Assembly: GCF_029194005.1 (NCBI RefSeq)
Contig: NZ_JARFVA010000001.1
Coordinates: 744,001-808,000 of the forward strand
Reading direction: 5' to 3'
Length of the DNA: 64,000 nt
Source: Flagellimonas okinawensis
Lineage (GTDB): Bacteria; Bacteroidota; Bacteroidia; Flavobacteriales; Flavobacteriaceae
In this document: piece after piece, positions 8,849 through 16,965 of the stretch
Position numbering within the stretch: the first letter of the stretch is position 1
How the letters are laid out: every line of letters starts with the position of its first letter
Program-made: the position numbers and the translations under genes
Notes under the pieces: model-generated
Database searches by the model: none
Told to the model about the DNA's origin: nothing
The model's input: the letters and a program-made list of their open reading frames with translations, nothing else

Positions 8849-8992
8849 GTGTTCTCGCTTTAAGTTAAACTTTGGATTAAGCGAAAGTCAAATCACACGA
8901 AAAATCAATTACGGAAGTACAATTTAGGGAATTTTTCCCGACAAAAATAGGACACTCTATAGGACATCCTCATCGATGGTTTCAGATGGAAA

Positions 8993-9027
8993 TAAAAAAA
9001 ACCAGAAAAAATTAATTTTCTGGTTTT
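8993..9027 (-). terminator. Intrinsic terminator at the element's left edge
   Basis: AAAACCAGAAAA (8998-9009) pairs with TTTTCTGGTTTT (9016-9027). Read on the minus strand, the stem is followed by a run of T. It lies 43 bases left of the att-like repeat and may have been the native terminator of tRNA-Pro before the element inserted, or may end read-through from the CBASS operon. Confidence 0.6.
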
Positions 9028-9069
9028 CAATTAATTAAGGTTTTACTTAGTGTCATAAAACCATGGTTC

Positions 9070-9082
9070 GTCGGGATGACTG
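9070..9082. repeat. Candidate attL: copy of the tRNA-Pro 3' end
   Basis: GTCGGGATGACTG is identical to 22844-22856, which spans the 3' acceptor strand and part of the T-stem of tRNA-Pro. The two copies lie in direct orientation and enclose the mobilization genes and the second integrase. This is the layout expected of attL/attR for a tRNA-integrating element. Identity ends after 13 bases. Confidence 0.7.
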
Positions 9083-9409
9083 AATCATCGACGAAATCTT
9101 ATATGTTTGAAAATCATTGTTTTACAACTGCAATCTTGAAGGTATTCCCGTTAAGAACACGGAAAGCAAAAAACAACTTTTGAACACAAATTTCATATGT
9201 TTATGATAACCTAAATATACAATAAATTCTGTAAAGAATAACTTTTTCTACCACACAAAAACATATTCTGGGAAGAATCAGAAATCGTTCAAGAAAGCAG
9301 CTTGATAGTTGTAGATTTTCTAAATTATGTCCTTTATTTAGAGTGCATCTCCATTCCAACAAAGTCCCGTTCATTTAAAAACAAGTTGGTCATTATTTGA
9401 TTCTGACCC

Positions 9410-11182
9410 TTATTCTATACAATAATAAGATTCGTTCATTTCCGGGTACGGAGATAAATCATTATAAACAACTCTTACCTTAAACAAGTCCTTAGCAAAC
9501 TTTTCTTCAATTTGCTGTCTTAAGGAATTTATCGTATTACACTCTTGTTCCGTTAGATAGAAATTAATATTTTGAAAGAAGCTCATACACTTATTGAAAC
9601 ATTTCCCTTCGAAAACCTCGGATTCAAGAAGACCTTCAAAATTTTCTATTGCATCTGTGATTTCACTGTGCTTTATTTGAGGTCTTAATTCTGGTATTAG
9701 ATTAATCATTCCATCTTCAGAAATAACGACAATAACAACTGGAGCATCTGCTCCGAAATGTTCATAATACCTAATAGCAGAATTATACCTTGAACCTCTC
9801 GAAGAATCCCCTTTCTCAGTGGCTATACCATCTAAGATAACGCCAATAGCATAGCAAGTGGCATTTTCATCCATAAGAACGCCACCATCAATAGCAGTGG
9901 TTTGTGCTATCAGTTTAGAATTCAAATTAAGAGGTTCTAGTGGAAAGCACTGGCTACCTAAGCGTTTGGCTTCAGCTTCAGCTTGAGAGGAAATGATGAG
10001 CATCGCCCCGCTTTTTTGTTTAGTCGCCTCCATTGTAACCTCCCATAAGGCATCGATTTGCTTCTTCTTAATACCCTTAAATAGTCGCGGAAAATCACCA
10101 TAAAATTTATCTCTATTTATTTTTTCTTTCGGTAAGTTAGGAATGCCGTATTCAACAACCATGAGTGGGTTGTCATCATGTAATATTTCCCATTTCAAAT
10201 GGTTCTTAAAACTAATTACAAATATATTCTCGTCCTTTGGGTTATACTTTCCTATAAGCTTGCCCAGACCATATATTAAAGCTGAATCTGAAATGATATA
10301 GGATTCTGAATCCACCAATTCCAAGAACTTACGAACCTTCCTGTGATTCCGCATTTTTATGGGCTGTTTAAGTTCTAAAATCATTCGGATATTGTCATGA
10401 CTAGAGGGGGCAACGATTAAGCCGCCGAGCCCTTCAGTGCCTTCATATTTCATCGATGCTATTTCGTTACAAGCATTATATAGCCCATGTAAACCATCAA
10501 GATTTCCACCGGCACTTGAAATGGTATACATAAAATTACGTGACGAATCCCTAAGTAGTTCGTCAGCTCTTCGGGATAAAAAATTAATTCCTCGGTCTGG
10601 ATCTTTTAGTTCATAAGTACATTCATTTAAGAAGGTATTAATACAGCTTTCGATAAATGAGCGTGAAATATCAAAGTGGTCATTCCATTTATCATTTGTA
10701 AGCGAGTAATACTTTGATAAAACTTTTTTATCCAAGGTTAAAACAGTAAATACTAAATAGCCTTCAACTAAAGTTGGATAGGCAACAAAAAATGCTTCAT
10801 CTCCATAGACAGATTCCCTTTGTAGAATTTTCAGAACAGCTTTCTTATATGCTCTTTTTAAAATTCTGTTGTTGTGGTTTTCTTGGGCATTTGGATGGGA
10901 GTGCATAATTCTTGATTCCCCGTCTACTTTAACCAATTCACTAGTTAAAGCTTTTACATCAGAAAAGCAACTAACATGAAAAGCAGTGTCATCGGGTTCT
11001 AAACAAATGGGGTGCCTATTCTCCTTCTCTTCAACCAAAACACCAACAAAGAATACTTTTGGGTTTAATTCTTTATCCAGATGATTGAACAAACCTTCGG
11101 CAGATACCTGAACCGAAATCTGCGCGTGTCTTTGATAACCCCACATAAATAGTTCAATAACATTGCCATTATTCGTATTCAT
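9410..11182 (-). CDS. DAC (DisA_N-like) domain protein in a CBASS operon
   Basis: A 590-residue protein, third gene of the operon, starting 3 bases after the stop of the Cap15-like gene. Residues about 390-500 resemble diadenylate cyclase (DAC/DisA_N) domains: SGAMLIIS, then LNSKLIAQTTAIDGGVLMD, a glycine-rich turn, SRGSRYNSAIRYYE and PVVIVVISEDGMI. The canonical DGA and RHR active-site motifs appear as DGG (432-434) and RYN (465-467). Residues 1-370 are not firmly recognised; a stretch around 245-350 may be a sensor domain of the kind often placed before DAC domains, and there is an HSHPNAQENHNN stretch at 94-105. A role in making or sensing a nucleotide signal is inferred from fold and operon. 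If the changed motif abolishes catalysis, it could be a receptor or regulator. Confidence 0.65.
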   Translation of the reverse strand: MNTNNGNVIELFMWGYQRHAQISVQVSAEGLFNHLDKELNPKVFFVGVLVEEKENRHPICLEPDDTAFHVSCFSDVKALTSELVKVDGESRIMHSHPNAQENHNNRILKRAYKKAVLKILQRESVYGDEAFFVAYPTLVEGYLVFTVLTLDKKVLSKYYSLTNDKWNDHFDISRSFIESCINTFLNECTYELKDPDRGINFLSRRADELLRDSSRNFMYTISSAGGNLDGLHGLYNACNEIASMKYEGTEGLGGLIVAPSSHDNIRMILELKQPIKMRNHRKVRKFLELVDSESYIISDSALIYGLGKLIGKYNPKDENIFVISFKNHLKWEILHDDNPLMVVEYGIPNLPKEKINRDKFYGDFPRLFKGIKKKQIDALWEVTMEATKQKSGAMLIISSQAEAEAKRLGSQCFPLEPLNLNSKLIAQTTAIDGGVLMDENATCYAIGVILDGIATEKGDSSRGSRYNSAIRYYEHFGADAPVVIVVISEDGMINLIPELRPQIKHSEITDAIENFEGLLESEVFEGKCFNKCMSFFQNINFYLTEQECNTINSLRQQIEEKFAKDLFKVRVVYNDLSPYPEMNESYYCIE

Positions 11183-11185
11183 AGA

Positions 11186-11755
11186 CTATGCATTTTTACG
11201 TTTCAGGTGCAACTCTCCTGTAGTTTTTCTGGAAGTCCAATACTCCCCTTCTAGTTCATTCACTATAAAACCTTTAAATTCAAGACGAGTCGTACCGTAA
11301 TGCATTTCGCTACGATCTCGCACACTTGGTTTTGGTGTATTCAAATACGAATAGAATAACTGCTGAAGTCCTCGATCAGAATCAATATCAAATGATGCCC
11401 CTGTGCTGAAACTTTTACTTTCCCCTGTTTGGATTTGCACCTGCACATTAAAAAATGTCTGACTGATTACAACTTTGGTAGGAATTGGATCAAGAGGCTT
11501 ACCATCTTTTAAATAACTAGAAATCAGGTATCCTTCCCAATTACCAGAAAGGTTAGGAAAAGGTATTAACCAAGAATAAAAGATTTTAAATTTCCAAGCC
11601 CATTTTGTGAATATTATCCATATAACAATATTTACTGCTACAGTCGATGAAAATGCCGAAACCACATCTTTTGTATAAAGGAATAATACTATAAATGTAA
11701 TTATTCCCAGGCCTAGTATAGCCCATGCAAAAGCTCGGATGTTGTATCTAATCAT
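11186..11755 (-). CDS. cap15: Cap15-like CBASS effector (2TM plus beta-rich domain)
   Basis: A 189-residue protein with two N-terminal membrane segments (about residues 8-26 and 33-52) followed by a beta-strand-rich domain opening LSGNWEGYLISS. This is the architecture of Cap15 effectors of type I CBASS, in which a small beta-barrel binds the cyclic nucleotide and the membrane part disrupts the inner membrane. It lies 10 bases downstream of the CD-NTase gene and 3 bases upstream of the DAC-domain gene, in one operon. The assignment rests on architecture, the NWEGxL-type motif and context. Confidence 0.8.
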   Translation of the reverse strand: MIRYNIRAFAWAILGLGIITFIVLFLYTKDVVSAFSSTVAVNIVIWIIFTKWAWKFKIFYSWLIPFPNLSGNWEGYLISSYLKDGKPLDPIPTKVVISQTFFNVQVQIQTGESKSFSTGASFDIDSDRGLQQLFYSYLNTPKPSVRDRSEMHYGTTRLEFKGFIVNELEGEYWTSRKTTGELHLKRKNA

Positions 11756-11765
11756 AATTTTTGTT

Positions 11766-12662
11766 TTAAAATTCTAAATAGTTCCACGCCTGAACCATGT
11801 AATCATTAACATCCTTTCGTGACCATTTTCTACCTTCGTGGAAAAGATAGAGCAATTCAGATACTTCTCCCCATTCCTTACAATCCTTTTCCTCTTTCGT
11901 TTTTTGATAAATGTAGCGGATAGATTCCTTTAATCTGTCTGTCCATGTATCATTATTATTAAAGACCGAATCTGGAACATTCCAAACAAGGCATTCCAAT
12001 AAAAAAGATGTTATGCCATCAGTAACACCAATGCCATCATCGATCATCTTATACCTTAATTTTCTATGGATTCTGGTTAGACGCTTGAAACGCTTTTGAG
12101 TTCGAGCATTTTTGTCCTTTCCATTTTGAATATGTTGTTCAGGGTAATTAGTTACTACACCACCTTCATCAGGAAAGAATCTTGCTCCCTTCACGGGTAT
12201 CTTACTTTTATTATACCTTCGTAATTCCCAGGTTGGAACAACATCTGTTTCAACTCTGTAACTGTTAGCAAGAACAGTAATACATTTGTTTTTTCTTACC
12301 ACCGAATTAATACCAAACTTATCAATAAGAGCTTTTTCGACATCATCTTTGAAATCATCATAAGAATATGAGGAACTAGATAGCTTATCAATTCCTGCAT
12401 CTTCTTCCCTCGTATCATTTAAAAGTTCGAAAAAAAAACCTCCATTGTACTGTACATTTATATCGATATCACTATTCAATTTTACATTCGTATCATTAGC
12501 ATATGAACCTTGCCCAAATATTCTTATAGATTTTGAACTTAAAACATCATCTTCAGTGATTGCTTCACGTACCATACGCTCGGCATTAGAAAGTTTTGAT
12601 TCTTCAGTATCACTTGGTGGCTTCCTCCAGTTATCTAATGTTGTTTCCGAAAACTTTGGCAT
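11766..12662 (-). CDS. cdn: CD-NTase (CBASS cyclic-oligonucleotide synthase)
   Basis: A 298-residue nucleotidyltransferase, first gene of the operon. The motif FGQGSYANDTNVKLNSDIDI (residues 49-68) supplies the GS and DxD residues (G52, S53, D65, D67), and D140 in ETDVVPTW is the likely third metal ligand. The size, GSYAND signature and the adjacent Cap15-like gene place it in the cGAS/DncV-like family. Members make cyclic di- or trinucleotides on phage infection, which activate the effector. Clade and product cannot be told by eye. No Cap2/Cap3 genes are present, so the operon resembles type I CBASS apart from its third gene. Confidence 0.88.
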   Translation of the reverse strand: MPKFSETTLDNWRKPPSDTEESKLSNAERMVREAITEDDVLSSKSIRIFGQGSYANDTNVKLNSDIDINVQYNGGFFFELLNDTREEDAGIDKLSSSSYSYDDFKDDVEKALIDKFGINSVVRKNKCITVLANSYRVETDVVPTWELRRYNKSKIPVKGARFFPDEGGVVTNYPEQHIQNGKDKNARTQKRFKRLTRIHRKLRYKMIDDGIGVTDGITSFLLECLVWNVPDSVFNNNDTWTDRLKESIRYIYQKTKEEKDCKEWGEVSELLYLFHEGRKWSRKDVNDYMVQAWNYLEF

Positions 12663-12966
12663 TTAATCTTTGTTTAAAATTTTGAACTCAAAACATTTAC
12701 CTTAAATATTTGAGTGTCAATTATCAAAAAGTGCTCCGATAAGAGTTTAGTGCCATATTGACAGAATATTTTGTATTGCATATTACTCTAAATTCACTTA
12801 ATAATAAATTACTAGACTTGGGCAACCAAACCAATTTATCTTTATATGCCCAACAGAGTTCCGTATATAAACAAATTACAAATAAGCTAAAAAGTCGATA
12901 ATGCTAATTATAGTATGTAGTGAGATTTGAATACTAAAATTAGCTTTATGCAGACTTTAGTTAGCA
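12663..12966. other. Divergent promoter region, AT-rich
   Basis: About 300 very AT-rich bases between the start of the CBASS-like operon (leftward) and the XRE controller gene (rightward). Promoters for both must lie here, but no unambiguous -33/-7 pair was identified. A GACTTTAGTT sequence at 12953-12962, just before the controller start, resembles C-protein boxes. Confidence 0.45.
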
Positions 12967-13206
12967 ATGGAAACTAAACACGAAATTTTAAATTTATTCG
13001 GAGAAAACGTCAGGAAATATAGACGCCTACTCAACATTTCACAAGAAGAATTAGCTCATAAAGCTAACCTTCATAGAACTTATATTGGAATGATTGAAAG
13101 AGCAGAAAAAAATATTACTCTGGTAAATATTGAAAAAATTGCCAAAGCTCTAGAAGTCAAAATTGAAGACTTATTAAAACCTAGCAATAATGGAAATTAC
13201 GGTTGA
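12967..13206 (+). CDS. XRE-family controller (C) protein of the R-M system
   Basis: A 79-residue single-domain helix-turn-helix protein (SQEELAHKANLHRTYIGMIERAEKN). Small XRE proteins just upstream of a restriction gene act as C proteins: they delay endonuclease expression after entry to a new host and autoregulate from C-boxes. The gene overlaps the endonuclease start by 17 bases, supporting coupled expression. A GACTTTAGTT sequence right before its start is a weak candidate C-box. Confidence 0.8.
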   Translation: METKHEILNLFGENVRKYRRLLNISQEELAHKANLHRTYIGMIERAEKNITLVNIEKIAKALEVKIEDLLKPSNNGNYG

Positions 13207-14134
13207 AGAATTTTCTGATTTACTCGATAACAAGTATATAATTGTTGAAGCTTTTAGAGAACATTCAAAAGCTTCCGAAAAATATATTGATGTTACTTTT
13301 GTCCAAAAAGACGGTTATTCATGGAAAGGTTCAATTCCCTATTTCTATAGAAGAACAGGCCTTTTTATTGAAACTGCAAATGATTTGGTCGACTACCTTA
13401 ACGAAATTTATCCTCACTTTACCAAAACGGAAATTAAAAAATTTCAAGCAGCAGAAAAAAAGCGTTGGAATGATGAAATGTCAGGTAAAAAGACAACAAA
13501 GGGTTTCTTTGATAATTTACTTGATCTTGATTGGAAAAGTGTAAAATATGACTTACCAAATAATCCAAATTGGGCAAGAAGAATTCAAGACATAAAAGAA
13601 TTTGGTTACACTTTAGCAACAGATACAAGAAGACAGGTGAATGGCAAATATGAAACAGATACACATATTTTGCTGGTCCCTTTGCCAAAAGGAGGAGTTA
13701 CAGGGTATGAAGTAATGTCACCCGCATTTAAAGCAAAAGCAATTGCTGTTATGGAATCAATCAATGTTTATGAATGCAGTAAAGCAAATAAACATGGTTT
13801 ACTTCCTGACCACAAATTTCCAGAAATAAGATGGGATGAAGAAACTAGGGCCGAAAACCCTGACAAAATGCCTGAAAAAGAAATAAAAGAAAAATTTCAA
13901 CTTGTTGACAACCAAAGAAATCAACAAAAAAGAGAGGTGTGCCGTAAGTGTTTCCAAACAGGAAAAAGAGGTACTCTATATGGAATAAATTTCTTCTACG
14001 AAGGCAATGAAAATTGGCCTAATGACATTCCAAAAATTGGGAAAAATGCTGAAAAAGGTTGTGTGGGTTGCGGCTGGTACGACATTCAAAAGTGGCGTGA
14101 AAGTTTAAATCAGTTTATAGAAGAAAACAAATAA
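13190..14134 (+). CDS. Type II restriction endonuclease (likely HNH/zinc type)
   Basis: A 314-residue protein between a C protein and a cytosine-5 methyltransferase. No close named family was recognised, but residues around 203-216 (LLPDHKFPEIRWDEET) look like an HNH/beta-beta-alpha catalytic segment. Two Cys pairs follow (VCRKCF and GCVGCGWYD), typical of structural zinc in such nucleases. The recognition sequence is unknown. The gene is very AT-rich, unlike the chromosome, which fits horizontal transfer. The endonuclease role comes mainly from context. Confidence 0.75.
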   Translation: MEITVEEFSDLLDNKYIIVEAFREHSKASEKYIDVTFVQKDGYSWKGSIPYFYRRTGLFIETANDLVDYLNEIYPHFTKTEIKKFQAAEKKRWNDEMSGKKTTKGFFDNLLDLDWKSVKYDLPNNPNWARRIQDIKEFGYTLATDTRRQVNGKYETDTHILLVPLPKGGVTGYEVMSPAFKAKAIAVMESINVYECSKANKHGLLPDHKFPEIRWDEETRAENPDKMPEKEIKEKFQLVDNQRNQQKREVCRKCFQTGKRGTLYGINFFYEGNENWPNDIPKIGKNAEKGCVGCGWYDIQKWRESLNQFIEENK

Positions 14135-14162
14135 CGTGCATACTAAAGTTATCATTTTTATG

Positions 14163-14170
14163 TAGTTTTG
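14163..14170 (+). promoter_or_regulatory. Candidate -7 element of the methyltransferase gene
   Basis: TAGTTTTG matches the Bacteroidota TAnnTTTG consensus and lies 17 bases before the ATG at 14188. A separate promoter would let the methyltransferase be made before the C-protein-controlled endonuclease. No clear -33 element was seen. Confidence 0.35.
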
Positions 14171-14187
14171 TATTCAAATAAATAAGC

Positions 14188-15645
14188 ATGGGTAAAAAAT
14201 TAACATTTGGTAGCGTTTGTTCAGGTATTGAGGCATCTCAATTGGCTTTTAATCCATTTGGGTTTGAGCAGTTGTGGAGTTCTGAAATTGCAGAATTTCC
14301 TTCAAAAGTTCTTGAACACCATTTCCCAGACATATCAAATGTTGGAGATATGATTAATATTCCAAACTTAATTCTAAATAAAGATATAGAAGCACCTGAC
14401 TTATTTTGCGGAGGAACACCGTGTCAAGCATTCTCCTTGGCGGGTTGGAAAAATGGTCTAGCTGATGAAAGAGGTCAGTTAACAATGACATTTATTGAAA
14501 TTGCAAATGCAATTGATAAAGTCAGATTAGATAATGGTAAAGACAAAAGCATCATTCTTTGGGAAAATGTAGAAGGAGTTTTAAATGATAAAACAAACGC
14601 ATTTGGAAATTTTATTGCAGGTTTAGCCGGATTTGAAGAAGAAATCAAGGTTTCAAAATGGACAAAATCAGGCTACCTAGAGGGAAATGAAAGAAATGTC
14701 GCATGGCGTGTTATCGATGCAAAATATTTTGGACTTCCGCACCAAAGAAAAAGATTGTATGTTCTTGCCGGAGGTAAAGACTTCAAGCCTGACCAAATAC
14801 TCTTTGAATTCGACAATAAAGACATAGTAAAAGAACTAAAAGCTAAGAATACGACCCAAAAAACACCTACTCTATTTGATCAAGAAGTCAAAGAAGAAAC
14901 TAATGAAAAAATCTTTAGTAAGCTAGGTGTAAAATTTGAAGTATTTCGAGAATATACTGACTGTCTTTATGCAGCCTACGGAACAAAATGGAATGGGAAC
15001 GCAGCAGCATACAATGGATCGTTATATGTTTCAGAGAACAATCGAATTAGACGATTTACACCTTTAGAATGTGAACGTTTGATGGGTTTTCCTGACAACT
15101 ATACCAAGGTCAATGGTAATAGTCATACAAATAGGTTTCAGGCAATTGGAAATTCTTGGGCAGTTCCAGTAGTAAAATGGATCGGTAGTCAAATAAATCA
15201 ATACATGAATAGCGAATCGAATCGAAACTTTACTGAATGGCAAAAGTTTATCCAACCAAAAAAGAATAAGCTGAATGCTTTGCTTTATTTATTGAATGGA
15301 GTTAACCAAATTAGCCAAACAACCTTTTTAAATTCTTCAAATATCCCAAATCAACCTAAATATGGTCATTTAAAAGACATCGTCGAGCCAAATCATGCAT
15401 TGGAAAAGTTTTATTTAAGTGCTAAAGCTTGTGCCGGAATATTAAGAAGAAAGAGAGAACGGAACATGAAAATGAATTCAGAATTAGAATCTCTGATGGA
15501 AAAAATTAGTGGAGAAAAAGCTGAAACTGCTGAAAGTGAAAAAAGTAAGCATACAACATTAGGTATTAGTAGTAGTTTAAGTGACCTGATTCAAAGGGTA
15601 GACACAGATTACAATTCAGTTCTTGATAGAAAAGTTGTTGGATAA
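14188..15645 (+). CDS. DNA (cytosine-5) methyltransferase, phage-type Dcm
   Basis: A 485-residue enzyme with the ordered C5 motifs: I (FGSVCSGIEA), IV (GGTPCQAFSLAG, catalytic Cys79), VI (WENVEG), VIII (LPHQRKRLYVLA), IX (RRFTPLECERLMGFPDNY) and X (NRFQAIGNSWAVPVV). The target-recognition region lies between VIII and IX. The tail of about 130 residues includes YLSAKACAGILRRKRER, a segment common in phage-type Dcm proteins. It protects host DNA from the neighbouring endonuclease. Confidence 0.93.
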   Translation: MGKKLTFGSVCSGIEASQLAFNPFGFEQLWSSEIAEFPSKVLEHHFPDISNVGDMINIPNLILNKDIEAPDLFCGGTPCQAFSLAGWKNGLADERGQLTMTFIEIANAIDKVRLDNGKDKSIILWENVEGVLNDKTNAFGNFIAGLAGFEEEIKVSKWTKSGYLEGNERNVAWRVIDAKYFGLPHQRKRLYVLAGGKDFKPDQILFEFDNKDIVKELKAKNTTQKTPTLFDQEVKEETNEKIFSKLGVKFEVFREYTDCLYAAYGTKWNGNAAAYNGSLYVSENNRIRRFTPLECERLMGFPDNYTKVNGNSHTNRFQAIGNSWAVPVVKWIGSQINQYMNSESNRNFTEWQKFIQPKKNKLNALLYLLNGVNQISQTTFLNSSNIPNQPKYGHLKDIVEPNHALEKFYLSAKACAGILRRKRERNMKMNSELESLMEKISGEKAETAESEKSKHTTLGISSSLSDLIQRVDTDYNSVLDRKVVG

Positions 15646-15769
15646 AATTCACCACTTTTCACAAACTCTATCGTTAGCGAGATTGGAAGAAATTGAGCAA
15701 AAACTATCGACTATACATCGACTGTGAACTTTCGGAAATTAAGCTTCCACAAAAAGGGTGTAAGTCGAA

Positions 15770-15866
15770 ATATATAAGAGAGCCCACGCGTTGTATATGC
15801 TTTTAACATTTAGTGAGTGCCTTTGACCTCACCATACGGGTGTACAAGCACCCTCCATCGGTTTTG
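15770..15866 (-). ncRNA. Candidate guide RNA of the dCas12f-like protein
   Basis: The 77 bases directly after the dCas12f-like stop, read on the minus strand, can fold into two hairpins: GGGTG-CTTGTA-CACCC and GTGAG(GTC-AAA-GGC)A-CTCAC. The sequence then reaches GCATATACAAC, ending at plus-strand base 15790. Cas12f scaffolds commonly end in CAAC directly before the guide. The next 20 bases, 5'-GCGTGGGCTCTCTTATATAT-3' on the minus strand (plus-strand 15789-15770), would then be the guide. No match to it was found elsewhere in the window by eye. Location, hairpins and the CAAC end support the call; ends and guide length are guesses. Confidence 0.4.
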
Positions 15867-16964
15867 TTAATCAATTATAACTTCGAGACCCGCTTTATTA
15901 GCCTTATATTTTATTTTGGTCATCAAATCACAATAGCTCCAATTTCTTAATACAAATCCCTCCTCCTTAGCAATCTCAGTTTTTTCCTCCTGATTCAATA
16001 GTATAAGGGTTCCTGCTCTATGTTTAACACAAAAATCAATCAACCTACGGCTGTATACGTGCAAACGGTTATGGACATATTTACGTTCCATTTGACCAAG
16101 TCTGTCAACTGCCTTTAGTTTTCTTTTGATGCCCTTACCCGATTTGGAATATGTTGCCCCAATCTTTGCCCGTCTGTGCGCCGATTGTATCGCCAGTCTT
16201 CTGTATAAAAATTCTTCCTTTGTACCAATGGTAAGCCTTGCATTGCCAACCTTTACAACAATGGGATATTCAAGGGACAAAGAGGCTTCTGCAATAATCT
16301 CAGGTCTAAGGTCATGGTTTTCCTTTTCAATTTCGAATACCGCCAATAAGAAAATCTTGCCATCTTTTAGCTTTATGTGTGATGTACACAGCTTAGTCTT
16401 GCCATCCACTACCCGCTCCAACAATGTTCGTTTATCCGTAAAATCCTTGCCCAAGTAGGTTTTAAACGGAATCCGAAACAAACGAAAGCAAAAGGCTTTT
16501 TTCTCTGCGTTGTAGGATAATCCACTCATACCCTCCAAATCAAAAGGGAAGGCCATATCCCTTCTGAAATTTTTCAAAGAGCGTTCACCATTCCAGTATT
16601 CCGGTCTGTTCTTCTTGAATGATGAAATTAAGGCCTGGTTCAAATTGGACAATATGTTTGTGGGGATTTCTCCTTTAAAACGATCTGACACCACTCGATA
16701 GGTGGTGTTGATCTTGGAACGATTAAGGATTCCTTGTTCATCCTTCTTTTCATCAGCCAATTTATATTTTATATCCTCTGATAGATAAAAGAATTCCTTG
16801 ATCATTTCCTGAACATACAGATGGGTCACTATTAGGTTGGCCGCCCTAAAGCATCGGTTCTGCCACTGGTACAGTTTATCCAAGGCCTCTTTTTTCTCTT
16901 CTTTGGTAGGGAGATCAATCAGTATTTGGATCTTTCGAGTGAGTTTTAACGTTGACTTTTCCAT
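15867..16964 (-). CDS. Nuclease-dead Cas12f/TnpB-like RNA-guided protein
   Basis: A 365-residue protein with a Cas12f/TnpB backbone: an N-terminal helical/wedge part, a RuvC-like half starting near residue 225, the Arg/Lys-rich bridge EEFLYRRLAIQSAHRRA (250-266), a KAVDRLGQMERKYVHNRLH helix, and the conserved segment LRNWSYCDLMTKIKYKANKAGLEVI (339-363). The catalytic acids are lost. The DLG of RuvC-I is replaced (SLSLEYP, 228-234), the Glu of RuvC-II is replaced (TLILLNQ, 319-325), and the protein stops right after LEVIID, with no zinc ribbon or RuvC-III Asp. It starts 1 base after the stop of an ECF sigma gene. This matches the dCas12f-sigmaE pairs recently reported to drive RNA-guided transcription in Bacteroidota (recalled, not looked up). 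Confidence 0.85.
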   Translation of the reverse strand: MEKSTLKLTRKIQILIDLPTKEEKKEALDKLYQWQNRCFRAANLIVTHLYVQEMIKEFFYLSEDIKYKLADEKKDEQGILNRSKINTTYRVVSDRFKGEIPTNILSNLNQALISSFKKNRPEYWNGERSLKNFRRDMAFPFDLEGMSGLSYNAEKKAFCFRLFRIPFKTYLGKDFTDKRTLLERVVDGKTKLCTSHIKLKDGKIFLLAVFEIEKENHDLRPEIIAEASLSLEYPIVVKVGNARLTIGTKEEFLYRRLAIQSAHRRAKIGATYSKSGKGIKRKLKAVDRLGQMERKYVHNRLHVYSRRLIDFCVKHRAGTLILLNQEEKTEIAKEEGFVLRNWSYCDLMTKIKYKANKAGLEVIID

Positions 16965-16965
16965 A

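Larger units (their letters stand above)
8849..9409. other. Island junction, non-coding
   Basis: A 561-base region without a gene. It holds the upstream region of the first integrase, a terminator hairpin at 8998-9027, the att-like 13-mer at 9070-9082, and then AT-rich sequence before the end of the CBASS-like operon. Composition becomes more AT-rich right of the 13-mer, fitting a boundary there. Confidence 0.6.

Noticed and set aside
9410..11182. JAB/MPN (Cap3-like) peptidase based on HSHP
   Set aside because: The HxHP stretch lacks the following S-x2-D residues of JAB sites, so a peptidase call is not supported.
15646..15866. CRISPR array near the dCas12f-like gene
   Set aside because: Only short repeats such as ATCGACT occur twice; there is no regular repeat-spacer structure.
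15867..16964. Call as an ordinary IS605/IS607 TnpB transposon gene
   Set aside because: No tnpA, no transposon ends, missing RuvC acids and zinc ribbon, and a tight link to a sigma gene argue for a domesticated nuclease-dead protein.
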